NCBI RefSeq assembly: GCF_049847105.1
Contig: NZ_JBNCNS010000004.1
Coordinates: 558,001-622,000 of the forward strand
Source: Gordonia sp049847105
Lineage (GTDB): Bacteria > Actinomycetota > Actinomycetes > Mycobacteriales > Mycobacteriaceae
Direction of reading: 5' to 3'
Length of the DNA stretch: 64,000 nucleotides
In this document: positions 34,480-42,879 of the stretch, in pieces
How the letters are laid out: each line of letters starts with the position of its first letter
How positions within the stretch are numbered: the stretch's first letter is position 1
Program-made: the position numbers and the translations under genes
Notes under the pieces: generated by a model
Told to the model about the DNA's origin: nothing
Databases searched by the model: none
What the model saw: only the letters and a program-made list of their open reading frames with translations

Positions 34480-35771
34480 TCGAATAGCCCTCCCACCTGT
34501 TTCCCAAGATGGCCGCCGATGAGGCCGCCGGCAAGACCGCCGATTACGGCACCTGCGGCGATGCCGACCGGCCCGCCATACACTCCCACCATCGCACCGT
34601 ACTCGGCTCCCGCCCAGGCACCTCCCACAGCACCAGTCCCTGAGCCTGCCGCTTCAGGAATCGTTTCAGTGCCATCCTTGACCTGGTTGTATCCGTCATA
34701 CACCTCGTATGCAACGGCGGCAGGGATCGCCGCCTTTCCAATGACGCGGAGAGCGCCGCGGCCGATCTCTGGGGCAGCGTCGGCGGGTCCGGCGCGAGCT
34801 CCCGTCCTCGACTCCACCTCCCTTGGATCCGGAAGCTTGGGGTTCGCTGGGTCTACGCCGTGCGCGGCGTTTACGCTCCCGCGGCTTTCCGACGAAGACC
34901 GAATAATGTCCTCGAGCGCTTGCTCTCTGTTCATCCCATATTTGTTGGATTTATGCTCGATCAGCTCATCCATTGACTTGTTCGGCTCGTTTGCAAACAG
35001 CTTCGCCGCCAGATCGCGGTCCGCCATCAAATTTCGTGCTTTCGTCCGGATCTCATTTCTCAGATCCTGGGCGATCACTGCGCGCTGCTCCACTGGTAGA
35101 TCAGATTTGGCCAGCGTCTCGTTGAGTGCTTTGAGGCGCTTCTCAGCCTCCGCGTAATAGTTCCGCGTCTCGCCTGCGGTCAGTGATCCCTCGGGATACT
35201 CCGGCATGCCGAGCGAAGCGATGCCATATTTTCCGTGATAAGAGCCGTCGAAGGCCGTCGCTGGGAGGTTCTCTGGGCGAATTTCACCATCTGCAGCGCG
35301 AATCGCGGCGGCCAGTGCATCATCGGCTTCTTCTGCGTTGATGAGGAGTTGGTTCACTTGCACCTGGAGTGCGGCGCGATCGGCTTCACGCTCGGCAGCG
35401 GCTTCGACCGCGAGAACGGTCTGAAGGATGGACCTGACAGTTCCGTCGTTGTCGATGCTGAACATCTTGACTGCTGCCTCCGCGCGAAGACGCTGGAGGT
35501 TGTCTTTGATGGCTTGGATTTTGGCGGCCGCCGCGCTGGCGGCGCGCGCGATCGTCGCGACCTTTTCGCCGTGCTGCGTGAGATCAACTCTGGTACGACC
35601 AACAGAACGTTTTGCTGCCGCCGCCGCGTCGCCATCCCAAGTCGAGAAGGCCGAGAGATTCTGCAGGTGAGTTGCCTGGGAGTCGCAATGTTCCCGCTGC
35701 GCTTCGCACACATTGAAGACTGTTTCGATATCGCCGACGTTCCAACGGTCGATATCGTCAAGGCCGATCAC
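34476..35771 (-). CDS. ESX-type toxin with glycine-zipper C-terminus
   Basis: A 431-aa protein with GTG start overlapping the upstream WXG100 stop. The N-terminal ~130 residues are helical and carry a W-D-G turn (FSTWDGDAAAAAKRSV). A charged helical middle (residues 150-330) follows, with a conserved-looking RNYYAEAEKRLKALNETLAK stretch. The last 80 residues are strongly Gly/Ala-rich (GSGTGAVGGAWAGAEYG, then GIAAGAVIGGLAGGLIGGHL), a glycine-zipper pattern seen in membrane-inserting proteins. A pore-forming type VII effector is a reasonable inference, not shown. The operon is WXG100, this gene, an LpqN-like gene, a 96-aa protein, and an HD protein. Confidence 0.75.
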   Translation of the reverse strand: MIGLDDIDRWNVGDIETVFNVCEAQREHCDSQATHLQNLSAFSTWDGDAAAAAKRSVGRTRVDLTQHGEKVATIARAASAAAAKIQAIKDNLQRLRAEAAVKMFSIDNDGTVRSILQTVLAVEAAAEREADRAALQVQVNQLLINAEEADDALAAAIRAADGEIRPENLPATAFDGSYHGKYGIASLGMPEYPEGSLTAGETRNYYAEAEKRLKALNETLAKSDLPVEQRAVIAQDLRNEIRTKARNLMADRDLAAKLFANEPNKSMDELIEHKSNKYGMNREQALEDIIRSSSESRGSVNAAHGVDPANPKLPDPREVESRTGARAGPADAAPEIGRGALRVIGKAAIPAAVAYEVYDGYNQVKDGTETIPEAAGSGTGAVGGAWAGAEYGAMVGVYGGPVGIAAGAVIGGLAGGLIGGHLGKQVGGLFD

Positions 35772-36097
35772 AGCGTGAGGTGCCCCGACGATCCTGCCGG
35801 GATGACCTGCGAGATCGCTTCGCCAGAGGACTCATCCTGGCTCTCGAACTTGTGGGCAGAGAGCGCGAACTTCGTCGAATGGTCACCCAGGCGAGTCGTG
35901 ACCGCCTCAGCTGAGGCACGGAGCGCATCAAGCCGTTCGGTCAGCGCTGCGGCCGAGGCCCCTACCCAGCCCGCAGACGCTTCGCCGACCCGTCTGTGCC
36001 CGCTGTCAAAGATCTCGGCAGTGTCGTCATGCCACCCGCCGAGCTGATGTGCGCCGTAGCGCAGGTCGGCGGGGTCGACGTTGACGTGTTCCCCCAT
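35768..36097 (-). CDS. WXG100-family protein
   Basis: A 109-aa protein from the ATG at 36097, with AGGGG six bases upstream; an ATG at 36148 would add 17 residues before it. The W-x-G turn is SAGWVGASAAAL, flanked by helices (DLRYGAHQLGGWHDDTAEIF and LRASAEAVTTRLGDHSTKF). Its stop overlaps the toxin GTG. It is the likely secretion partner for the 431-aa toxin. Confidence 0.85.
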   Translation of the reverse strand: MGEHVNVDPADLRYGAHQLGGWHDDTAEIFDSGHRRVGEASAGWVGASAAALTERLDALRASAEAVTTRLGDHSTKFALSAHKFESQDESSGEAISQVIPAGSSGHLTL

Positions 36098-36425
36098 CAG
36101 ATCCCCCTGTAACCGAACCGCAGCCGCGTGCCATTGCTGCGCGATCATGACGGTAGCATTGGACGTTCTCCGTTATCGCCCGGCAACTTTGCAGCGAGTG
36201 TATAAACCGGACATTGCGCGCGGCGAATCATTCGGTTGAAGGACCAACCCGCTCGAGATGCGGCCTCAGAGACAGTGCGAGAGGTCTTGGGCAAAGTGTC
36301 GCGCGTCCGACGCTACGAGCAGTCGCCACGAATCCGAACAATCACGACATCACCCCGAGTGAGCGGCAAGCGTCCGCTGTACTCACCCTGATTCCATCAC
36401 TGTTGAAAGCAGCTGACGGGGTCTA
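36098..36425. other. Divergent intergenic region, 328 bases
   Basis: No gene seen. A TATAAA stretch at about 36200-36206 could be part of a promoter. Bases 36222-36244 match 22638-22660 at 20 of 23 positions (both start GGCGAATCATTC), where the latter spans the end of the DraG-phosphatase gene. This may be a trace of the duplication seen in nearby paralogues. The start of the LicD-methyltransferase gene follows a GACGGGG run. Confidence 0.4.
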
Positions 36426-38054
36426 GTGTCTGAGGCTTATGTTCACCTTCGATTCGGTTACCGTTCACCTACCGTTCGCCGGCGCGTGACCGTGGCCGAA
36501 CTCCGCGTCGCGACCATCGACCCTGGCGGGGTCGCCATCGATTCCGCGCGGCCGGCAGTGGTCGACGTGCTCTTCGACGGTGAATGGGTGTGGTCGTTCC
36601 AGGCCGAGCGCGACACTCGGAAAGTCCTGCGGCGCACCGTGCACCACTACGCGCCGTGGCCGGAATGCCTGCTCCCGTACCTGCACGGCACGGGCCACGT
36701 CACGGTGCGCGAACGGTCGTCGGAGCGCACGCTGTTCGACGGCGACTACGCCTTCGACAGCAGCGACGCCCGTGTGCGTATCGCCGACGGTCAGGGCCGG
36801 GCGCTGATCGTCGACAAGGCCGGCGAGCTGCAGTGCGCCTTCGCCGAGCGTGGGCAGGCGACCGTGGATGCGTTGCTCGACGCGGTCGAGGACGTGCTGG
36901 CGCGGCTGACAGGTGCGGGGGTGGACGCGTTTCTCGCATACGGTGGTTTGCTCGGCGCGGTTCGTGACGGAGCGTTCATCCCGCACGACTCGGATGCCGA
37001 CGTCGCCTATCTGAGCACGCACAACGCGCCAGTAGACGTCGCGCGTGAGTCGTTCGCGCTCGAGCGCGTCATGATCGAGGCCGGGTATTGGACGTGGCGG
37101 TTCTCCGCTGCCGACTTCAAGGTGATCGTGCCTGACCCGGAGGGCGGCCGGGCGATCGACGTGTTCGCCGGGTTCGTCGTCGAAGATGTCTTCTATCTGC
37201 TGCCCGAGGTGGCGTCGGAGACGTTCCGTACCGACATGATCCTGCCGCTGGGCGAGGTCGAGTTGCACGGACGCTACATCACCGCACCCGCCGACCCCGA
37301 GGCGCTGCTGGAGATCACCTACGGACCGCACTGGCGAATCCCGGACCCGTCGTTCAAGTTCGAGGCGCCGCAGTGGGTTCGGCACCGTCTCACCGGATGG
37401 CTGCGCGGGAACAACGGCAACCACGACCATTGGTGGTCGTTCTACTTCGGACAATCGAATGAGACGGTGCCCACCGAGCCCTCACCGTTCGCCCGCTGGG
37501 TCAACGACCGCGAGCCCCTTGGATCGGCGATCGTGGACATCGGCACCGGAACCGGTCGCGACGCCCTGTGGTTCGCCCGTCAGGACCGCGACGTGCTCGG
37601 CCTCGACTACATCCCCGCGGCCACGGAGCGGGCCGGCAACATCGCACGATCCGAGGAACTGCCGGCGCGATTCCGAACACTGAACCTCTACGACACCCGA
37701 CAGGTGCTCGCTCTCGGCGCCGATCTGGCCCACCAGTCGGAAACGCCGGTCCTGTACGGCCGCTTCCTGATCCATGCCCTCAAGGATGCCGGTCGGCTCA
37801 ACCTGTGGCGGATCGCGAACATGTCGTTGCGCCGCGGCGGCAAGTTCTATCTCGAGTTCCGCACCGGTCTCGATGAGAACGCCGAGCACGAGTTCGGCGA
37901 ACACTTCCGCCGTTACCTCGAACCCGACGCCGTGATCGCCGAGATCGAGGCGTCGGGTGGTCAGATCGAACACTGCGAGGCCGGCCACGGTCTCGCGGTC
38001 TACAAACAGGAGGACCCACACGTATGTCGTCTGGTCGCAACGTGGAAACGCTGA
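36426..38054 (+). CDS. LicD-like nucleotidyltransferase / SAM-methyltransferase fusion
   Basis: A 542-aa protein with GTG start. Residues about 1-140 form a beta-rich N-terminal region. Residues 150-300 are LicD-like: AYGGLLGAVRDGAFIPHDSD, then ADVAY (Gly plus Asp-x-Asp metal site of the nucleotidyltransferase fold), and RAIDVFAGF. Residues 345-542 are a class I methyltransferase with VDIGTGTGRDALWFA near 368 and LGLDYIP, and later RFLIHALKDAGR. LicD proteins transfer phosphocholine or similar groups to cell-surface glycans; the fusion suggests modification of a cell-wall polysaccharide. The stop overlaps a small coiled-coil gene by 31 bases. A relic of this gene is at 20950-21148. Confidence 0.85.
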   Translation: MSEAYVHLRFGYRSPTVRRRVTVAELRVATIDPGGVAIDSARPAVVDVLFDGEWVWSFQAERDTRKVLRRTVHHYAPWPECLLPYLHGTGHVTVRERSSERTLFDGDYAFDSSDARVRIADGQGRALIVDKAGELQCAFAERGQATVDALLDAVEDVLARLTGAGVDAFLAYGGLLGAVRDGAFIPHDSDADVAYLSTHNAPVDVARESFALERVMIEAGYWTWRFSAADFKVIVPDPEGGRAIDVFAGFVVEDVFYLLPEVASETFRTDMILPLGEVELHGRYITAPADPEALLEITYGPHWRIPDPSFKFEAPQWVRHRLTGWLRGNNGNHDHWWSFYFGQSNETVPTEPSPFARWVNDREPLGSAIVDIGTGTGRDALWFARQDRDVLGLDYIPAATERAGNIARSEELPARFRTLNLYDTRQVLALGADLAHQSETPVLYGRFLIHALKDAGRLNLWRIANMSLRRGGKFYLEFRTGLDENAEHEFGEHFRRYLEPDAVIAEIEASGGQIEHCEAGHGLAVYKQEDPHVCRLVATWKR

Positions 38055-38305
38055 AGCAACGAGGCCGCGCAGGCAAGCGCGTGGTCACCGAACGGATCGA
38101 CAAGGTCACCTGGTCGATCACAAAGATGCGTGAGCTGCCCGACCGCATCAAGCAGCTTGAACTCGAAGTCCAAGAGACACAACGGCTCCACCAACGGGTC
38201 GCCGAGCTCACCGACGTGGTCGCCGAGGTGCTGATTCCCGCAGCAGATCGCGACGACGACAGGATTCGCGAGGTTCTGGCGAAGTACAACGCGACGTCGT
38301 TCTGA
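38024..38305 (+). CDS. Small coiled-coil protein
   Basis: A 93-aa highly charged protein overlapping the end of the LicD-methyltransferase gene by 31 bases in another frame. The middle is helical with coiled-coil character (ELPDRIKQLELEVQETQRLH). It ends with RIREVLAKYNATSF. No family name I am sure of (it may belong to DUF6752). Tight coupling suggests it works with the upstream enzyme, possibly for oligomerisation or membrane placement. Confidence 0.7.
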   Translation: MSSGRNVETLKQRGRAGKRVVTERIDKVTWSITKMRELPDRIKQLELEVQETQRLHQRVAELTDVVAEVLIPAADRDDDRIREVLAKYNATSF

Positions 38306-38345
38306 TCCTTTCCGGGCGTAGGACAGTGGTCGCTCTGGAGTCCTT

Positions 38346-38873
38346 CTACCGCCTGCGCTCAGCGTCGCGAACCGCCTCGAACTCCGCCTGCGTCAGATAC
38401 TTCTGACAGCTGACGATGAGGTTCCCGACGCAATGTCCAAGGAACGCGAACGCGCCGAAGAACGCCGCACCACTTGCGATTCCGCTTCCCGACGAAGCAG
38501 CGTAACCAGCTGCTCCTGCGCCGGCACCGACCCCAATGCGCTGATTGCGCGAGAGGGCCGACCCGTAAGTCATCGGCCGGCCCTCAGCCCTTTGTTCGGG
38601 CGTCCGACGCAGAGGCTTCAGCCCGTAGTACAGACTCGCGAGAATCGTCGGGACACAGATGACGAGCAGAGTCACTGACAACCCGGTGTTGTCGCGCAGA
38701 TGGGTGATGACGAGGTAGAGAAATACACCCACGATGCTGAATGAGAAAGCGCAACCGATCAGCGCGTAGATGACGAAGACCGCTCGTCTGGCCCAGTACC
38801 CGAATCCGCGGTTGTGCCAACTCGTTCCCAGACTCTTGATCGATTTGATGGGGAGCCGCTGGTGGTTCTCCAC
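38346..38873 (-). CDS. Small membrane protein, intact paralogue
   Basis: A 175-aa protein with two hydrophobic segments (residues about 30-55 and 65-85) followed by PLRRTPEQRAEGRPMTYG, a Gly/Ala-rich stretch (GAGAGAAGYAASSGSG) and a third hydrophobic patch (AAFFGAFAFLGHCVGNLIV) before KYLTQAEFEAVRDAE. It is the undamaged copy of the protein at 21297-21843 and, as there, converges on a methyltransferase gene (here intact). Function unknown. Confidence 0.8.
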   Translation of the reverse strand: MENHQRLPIKSIKSLGTSWHNRGFGYWARRAVFVIYALIGCAFSFSIVGVFLYLVITHLRDNTGLSVTLLVICVPTILASLYYGLKPLRRTPEQRAEGRPMTYGSALSRNQRIGVGAGAGAAGYAASSGSGIASGAAFFGAFAFLGHCVGNLIVSCQKYLTQAEFEAVRDAERRR

Positions 38874-38937
38874 GAAACGATCCTCCTCTCACGCTGGTGA
38901 TTAGCCCAATAGCTCGGACGCGGAATGATTTACACAG

Positions 38938-39140
38938 TGGTGATCCACCAGACTGCGAACCAGATCAGGATCGGCAACGACGGGGCCGCGGCGCTGCTGA
39001 ACGGCACCGAGACACCCAGGTAGGAAAACCGGTAGAAACACGATCGAGAGTGCGACGATGGCGATGATTCCGAACAGGAGACCGGTGGCCACCTGGGACC
39101 ACCCCACCGGCTGTCGATGTTCTTTCGATGGGGATGTCAT
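38938..39140 (-). pseudogene. Small membrane protein gene, apparently frameshifted
   Basis: From the ATG at 39140, MTSPSKEHRQPVGWSQVATG and a hydrophobic segment (LLFGIIAIVALSIVFLPVF) are in one frame, which then runs into a hydrophilic tail to a stop at 38901. In the neighbouring frame, SYLGVSVPFSSAAAPSLPIL and IWFAVWWITTV then stop (at 38938) gives a sensible second membrane segment. A one- or two-base indel near 39020-39030 would join them. The unshifted reading gives 79 aa from 39140. Confidence 0.4.
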
Positions 39141-39197
39141 TCGGGTCCGCTCTGGGGATACGGCGATCACCCGCGAACCCGTATGGCACAGCAGGTC

Positions 39198-39641
39198 CTA
39201 TGTCGAGGCCGACGGCTCAGGCAGATCGTTGATCATGGCGTACCCGATGTATTCACACTTGTTGAAGTCGAGTTGGTCGTCGGAGCCCGCCGTGTTGTCT
39301 ACGATGTAGGCCATCCGCACGGGGAACGCTCTCATGCCCTCGTGTAACTGTGCGCCCTCCCACAAGGGGGCGATCGCGATGGCATAGATGGTCACGAACT
39401 CGCCCGCCTCGTCCTTGCCGAAACATTCTGGCTGGCCGCGGGACCAGTCGAATCCCTCCGGCGGAAGGAAGTTGATCTGCTTCTGCAGGACGGCGAACGC
39501 GTAGTCGCGACCGTCTGGGCCAGGAATCTGTCGGTGCAACCGCGCGGTGATGGGAAGGAGGCGCTGCATCTCCTCGACTGCGGAATGGATGCCGCCGCCG
39601 AACTGGTCGTAGTCGACGCTTTCCACCGTGAAACGTGCCAT
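39198..39641 (-). CDS. Hypothetical protein
   Basis: A 147-aa protein from the ATG at 39641, preceded by a G-rich AGGGGGG run; an upstream start at 39713 is unlikely. No signal or membrane segment. It looks like a single alpha/beta domain (VEEMQRLLPITARLHRQIPG, YAFAVLQKQINFLPPEGFDW, YAIAIAPLWEGAQL). No family recognised. It is on the same strand as the small membrane-protein gene and the DUF222 gene. Confidence 0.75.
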   Translation of the reverse strand: MARFTVESVDYDQFGGGIHSAVEEMQRLLPITARLHRQIPGPDGRDYAFAVLQKQINFLPPEGFDWSRGQPECFGKDEAGEFVTIYAIAIAPLWEGAQLHEGMRAFPVRMAYIVDNTAGSDDQLDFNKCEYIGYAMINDLPEPSAST

Positions 39642-39684
39642 GCTTTCAGCCCCCCTCGGCCTCCGTGTTGCGACGATCCTCATC

Positions 39685-40206
39685 CTACTGCGACATCGCT
39701 TCGTAGTACTCACGTGAGTCCGGACGATGCAACAACACGATGATGCCCACTGCGAGAACGCACATCACGATGTTGGTGCCCATCGTGAAATCGGTGTCGG
39801 CGCGTACCGCCGAGAAGAGGCCGAACACCGTGCCCAAGACCGCGAGTGTGGTCGCAGTGCTCCGGGCCCAGGTCTGCCCGCGGGCGTTGGTGCGGGCCAT
39901 CCAGATCCACAGCCCGACCGCAATCGCGCTGACGGCGATGACAATTGCGACTCCGGCGCCGAGACCCGTATCGACTGAACTTTCCAGATCTGTGTCGGTG
40001 AGTCCCGAGCCCCGCGCATGCTCGGTGCGGACATTCAGCGCCGACGTGTTCATGGCGGTGAGAGCAGCGACCAAACCTGCGATCTGGACGACGGCGCCGA
40101 AGTACATCAGACAGATCGCGCCGACCAGTGGGACCGGAAGCTCACGATCCGACCCGGAGGCCATCGACCCAGCTTGTGATGGACGCCCCGTCATCCCGGA
40201 ATTCAT
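39685..40206 (-). CDS. Four-segment membrane protein
   Basis: A 173-aa protein from the ATG at 40206. Hydrophobic segments are near 25-52 (VGAICLMYFGAVVQIAGLVA), 84-103, 118-135 and 143-160. The loop between the first two carries SALNVRTEHARGSG. The pattern is common among small actinobacterial integral membrane proteins of unknown function. It is just downstream of the DUF222-HNH gene (gap 52 bases) and overlaps only the rejected 5' extension of the next gene. Confidence 0.75.
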   Translation of the reverse strand: MNSGMTGRPSQAGSMASGSDRELPVPLVGAICLMYFGAVVQIAGLVAALTAMNTSALNVRTEHARGSGLTDTDLESSVDTGLGAGVAIVIAVSAIAVGLWIWMARTNARGQTWARSTATTLAVLGTVFGLFSAVRADTDFTMGTNIVMCVLAVGIIVLLHRPDSREYYEAMSQ

Positions 40207-40258
40207 GCCTGAGAGCGTAGCGTTCGCGGATGTTCCCAGGTCGACGCGCCCACGAACA

Positions 40259-41809
40259 TCATCCGGCCAGGCCGAGTTCCTCCCACCGGACGGCACGCAC
40301 CAGCCATCCCATGGAAACCGCGTTCTGCACGCGGCGTCGTTCCTCGCGCGACATGTCCTCGCGCCGCGAGTCGACGGTCGGAGGCGGTGACACGCCGCGC
40401 AATAGTCGGTCGAGGTTCTCGCCGACGTGGTGGATGCGGTTGACCCTCGGCGAGTTCGGGGGTCCAGTGCCGTCGCTGTTGAGAGTCCACGCCGGCCGAC
40501 CGGTGTCGGGGCCTTCCCGGATGATGTGGGTCGTCCACTGTCCGACCTTGGAGCCGACCATCCGGTTGTGTTTCGGGCACGCCCCGGCGAGGTCCGAGAC
40601 GTCTGTCCAGCCTCCGTCGGCCCAGTCCCGTTCAGCGTGATGGATTTCCAGGCGGGTGAACGGCTGTGTGCATTCAGGGCAGGTGCATCCGGCGCCGTCC
40701 CGGGCGAACAGCGCGAATCGCTGCGACTGGTTGGCGAGCCGCTGAGCTTCGCCGAGGTAGAGAATCTCAGGGCTGTGATCGGCGAACACCGCCAGATGAT
40801 GTTGTGCCTCGGCCGCCAGCTCGATGACATCCTTGATGGGAAGATGTGCGCCACCGGCAGTTTCGCCGAGTCCGGCGCGCTCTCGCAGCTCGGATTCGGT
40901 GATCTTGACGATCAGATGCGGCGGCAGTCCGGGGTGGCTCTTCCCCAGTACGCCACCATCGAGCGCCGCTTTGAGCAGAGCGGTGAGAGCGTCGTGATTC
41001 CGTTTGGACTGCGAGCGCATGTCCCGTTGCGCAGCGTCTTTGAGTACGTGCGGGTCAGCCTCGGCCTTGCCGCCGCGCGGGGAGCTCCCGTCGTCGGGAT
41101 TGTTCATACCTGGTGCGGCCCACGCGTCGAGAAGAGTGTCGAACATGGCTCGGGTGATCGGGTCGAGTGTGCCACTCAGCGTGCTCATCGATTGCGGGTC
41201 TTGTTTGCCCAGACTCAAGCCGCGCCGGCGCGCCCGATCGTGATCGTCGGTGAGACTTCCGTCGGGGTCCAGATGAGCGATCACCTGCGCACCGAGGCGA
41301 GCAACGGTGGCCGGATCGAACTCGCGGGCGTGCTGCGCCAGCTGGGACTCGGCGGCGACCTTGTCTTCGGTGGAGACCGACGATGGGATGTGGCGCAGCG
41401 TTTTCAGGATCTCCTCGACGTGGTCGGGGCCGATGGCTCCCTCGGCCAGCGCCGCGGCGGTGGCCGGACATGCAGGTGGCAGCAATTCGCCCTGCATCGA
41501 AAACATCTGTGCGACAGCTTCCATGTGTCGCCGGCGCCGAGTCGGGTTGGTGATCCGCAACCGGGCCGCCATGAATGCATGCAGCGATCGGTACCCGGCC
41601 TTGATGTGCGCTGCCCGGTCGGACACGTCGAGTACTCGCCGGTGTCCGATCCAGCTCATCCGCTTCACGGCGCGTTCATGAGACTCGGCAGCCCCGATGA
41701 CTTCCAGATCGGAGGCGGGTGCGGAAGATGCCACGCTGATTCGGTCGAGAACGTTGTGCAGCTCGGTGTACAGCGCAACGATCTCGGTCGGTGGATCTGT
41801 GGTGTCCAT
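40259..41809 (-). CDS. DUF222 / HNH endonuclease (13E12 repeat family)
   Basis: A 516-aa protein from the ATG at 41809. The N-terminal ~300 residues are the helical DUF222 region (AAESHERAVKRMSWIGHRR, YRSLHAFMAARLRI, LTDDHDRARRRGLSLG). The HNH domain is near 373-420: CTCPECTQPFTRLEIHHAE and ACPKHNRMV. Such proteins occur in many copies in mycobacteria and Gordonia and resemble mobile homing-type nucleases. A perfect SOS box lies 30 bases upstream of the start, so the gene is probably induced by DNA damage, as described for 13E12 family genes of M. tuberculosis. Confidence 0.92.
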   Translation of the reverse strand: MDTTDPPTEIVALYTELHNVLDRISVASSAPASDLEVIGAAESHERAVKRMSWIGHRRVLDVSDRAAHIKAGYRSLHAFMAARLRITNPTRRRRHMEAVAQMFSMQGELLPPACPATAAALAEGAIGPDHVEEILKTLRHIPSSVSTEDKVAAESQLAQHAREFDPATVARLGAQVIAHLDPDGSLTDDHDRARRRGLSLGKQDPQSMSTLSGTLDPITRAMFDTLLDAWAAPGMNNPDDGSSPRGGKAEADPHVLKDAAQRDMRSQSKRNHDALTALLKAALDGGVLGKSHPGLPPHLIVKITESELRERAGLGETAGGAHLPIKDVIELAAEAQHHLAVFADHSPEILYLGEAQRLANQSQRFALFARDGAGCTCPECTQPFTRLEIHHAERDWADGGWTDVSDLAGACPKHNRMVGSKVGQWTTHIIREGPDTGRPAWTLNSDGTGPPNSPRVNRIHHVGENLDRLLRGVSPPPTVDSRREDMSREERRRVQNAVSMGWLVRAVRWEELGLAG

Positions 41810-41838
41810 AGCGCTGCACCCCCAATGCCACGTTGAAT

Positions 41839-41854
41839 TCGAACGTATGTTCGA
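41839..41854. promoter_or_regulatory. LexA-binding SOS box
   Basis: TCGAAC-GTAT-GTTCGA matches the mycobacterial SOS box TCGAAC(N4)GTTCGA at every defined position. It sits 30 bases before the start codon of the DUF222-HNH gene. LexA is expected to repress this gene until DNA damage. Confidence 0.85.
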
Positions 41855-42042
41855 TAGATTCAGATTATCGGACATTTCCGGTTTGCGCAACCGTGCATTC
41901 ATGAGTGAGTGCTTCTGGATGCGTGCGGGCGGGAATGGGCAGAACCTTGAATAGCGCTGACTTTCGTTCCGAACTCGCGCAACAGGTTTGGAGGCGTCGA
42001 ACAAGGGACGCCGATCAGACGCCGTGCCGTCGACGCGGCCCG

Positions 42043-42879
42043 TCAAGTCCGGGACGCCGACGTACCGAGGTTGACCTCCAGCACGGTACCGGTGGTGAGC
42101 CCCGGGTCGTCGACGAGGTACATGACGGCACGGGTGACGTCTTCGGGTTCGAGCCATGGCACACCGAGCGGGCTGAGACCGGCGAACACGGGCTTCGCGT
42201 CGTCGGGGGTCGGGTCGTCCAGGTCTGGCCGGAACCGCCGCAGCGTCGTCTCGTTCATCACCATCGGCGTCGCCACCGACGACGGGCATACCACATTCGC
42301 GGTGATTCCGTGCGAACCGACCTCCAGGGCAACGGATTTGATGAATCCGATGATGCCCCACTTGCTGGCCGAGTAGTGCGAGAGATCCTTCATCCCACCG
42401 CGGCCCGCACCCGACGACACCCCGATGACACGGCCGAATCCGTTGGGCTTCATGGCGCGAACAGCGGCCCGGACGCAATGGAAGGTGCCGGACAGGTTGG
42501 TGTCCAGCATGTCGGTCCACTGTTCGTCGCTCATGTCCTCGAGCGGTACGAACGCGCAGATCCCGGCGTTGGCGACCAGGATGTCGAGACGGTCGTGGTC
42601 GGCGACGATGCGTGCGACCAGGTCTGTGACCGCACCCGAGTCCTTGACGTCGAGGTGCGCGCTGGTCGCCCGGCCACCGCCTTCGACGATCTCGGAGACC
42701 GTCGCGTCGAGCTCCTCGGGAGTCGCCAGCGGGTAGTTGACGGTGGTCACCTGCCGCACACTGTCGGTGACCACCACGTGGGCGCCCGCCGCGGCCAGCG
42801 CTCGAGCATGCGCACGCCCCTGCCCGCGCGCACCGCCCGTCACCCATGCGACGCGTCCGGAGAGATCGGTCATCGTCAT
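42043..42879 (-). CDS. Mycofactocin-type short-chain dehydrogenase
   Basis: A 278-aa SDR from the ATG at 42879, overlapping the amidohydrolase stop (ATGA). It has the nucleotide site VTGGARGQGRAHA near 12-24, LVANAGIC, VSSGAGRGG and the catalytic HYSASKWG (Tyr-x3-Lys) near 172. The RGQGRAHA form and the inserted YPLATPEELDATV loop are typical of the mycofactocin-coupled SDR subfamily, whose NAD is held tightly and re-oxidised by mycofactocin. It probably oxidises an alcohol made or used by the amidohydrolase pathway upstream. The substrate is not evident. Confidence 0.9.
   Translation of the reverse strand: MTMTDLSGRVAWVTGGARGQGRAHARALAAAGAHVVVTDSVRQVTTVNYPLATPEELDATVSEIVEGGGRATSAHLDVKDSGAVTDLVARIVADHDRLDILVANAGICAFVPLEDMSDEQWTDMLDTNLSGTFHCVRAAVRAMKPNGFGRVIGVSSGAGRGGMKDLSHYSASKWGIIGFIKSVALEVGSHGITANVVCPSSVATPMVMNETTLRRFRPDLDDPTPDDAKPVFAGLSPLGVPWLEPEDVTRAVMYLVDDPGLTTGTVLEVNLGTSASRT

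Noticed and set aside
18419..40000. Prophage or integrative element
   Set aside because: No integrase, transposase, phage structural or replication gene, and no tRNA-type attachment site was seen; the mosaic is better explained by toxin cassettes and duplication.
40207..40854. 5' extension of the membrane-protein frame to 389 codons
   Set aside because: The extension runs through the DUF222-HNH gene in another frame; the ATG at 40206 gives a sensible membrane protein.
40427..41836. Long + strand open frame of 469 codons
   Set aside because: It lies opposite the DUF222-HNH gene and shows no protein motif; typical antisense shadow in GC-rich coding DNA.
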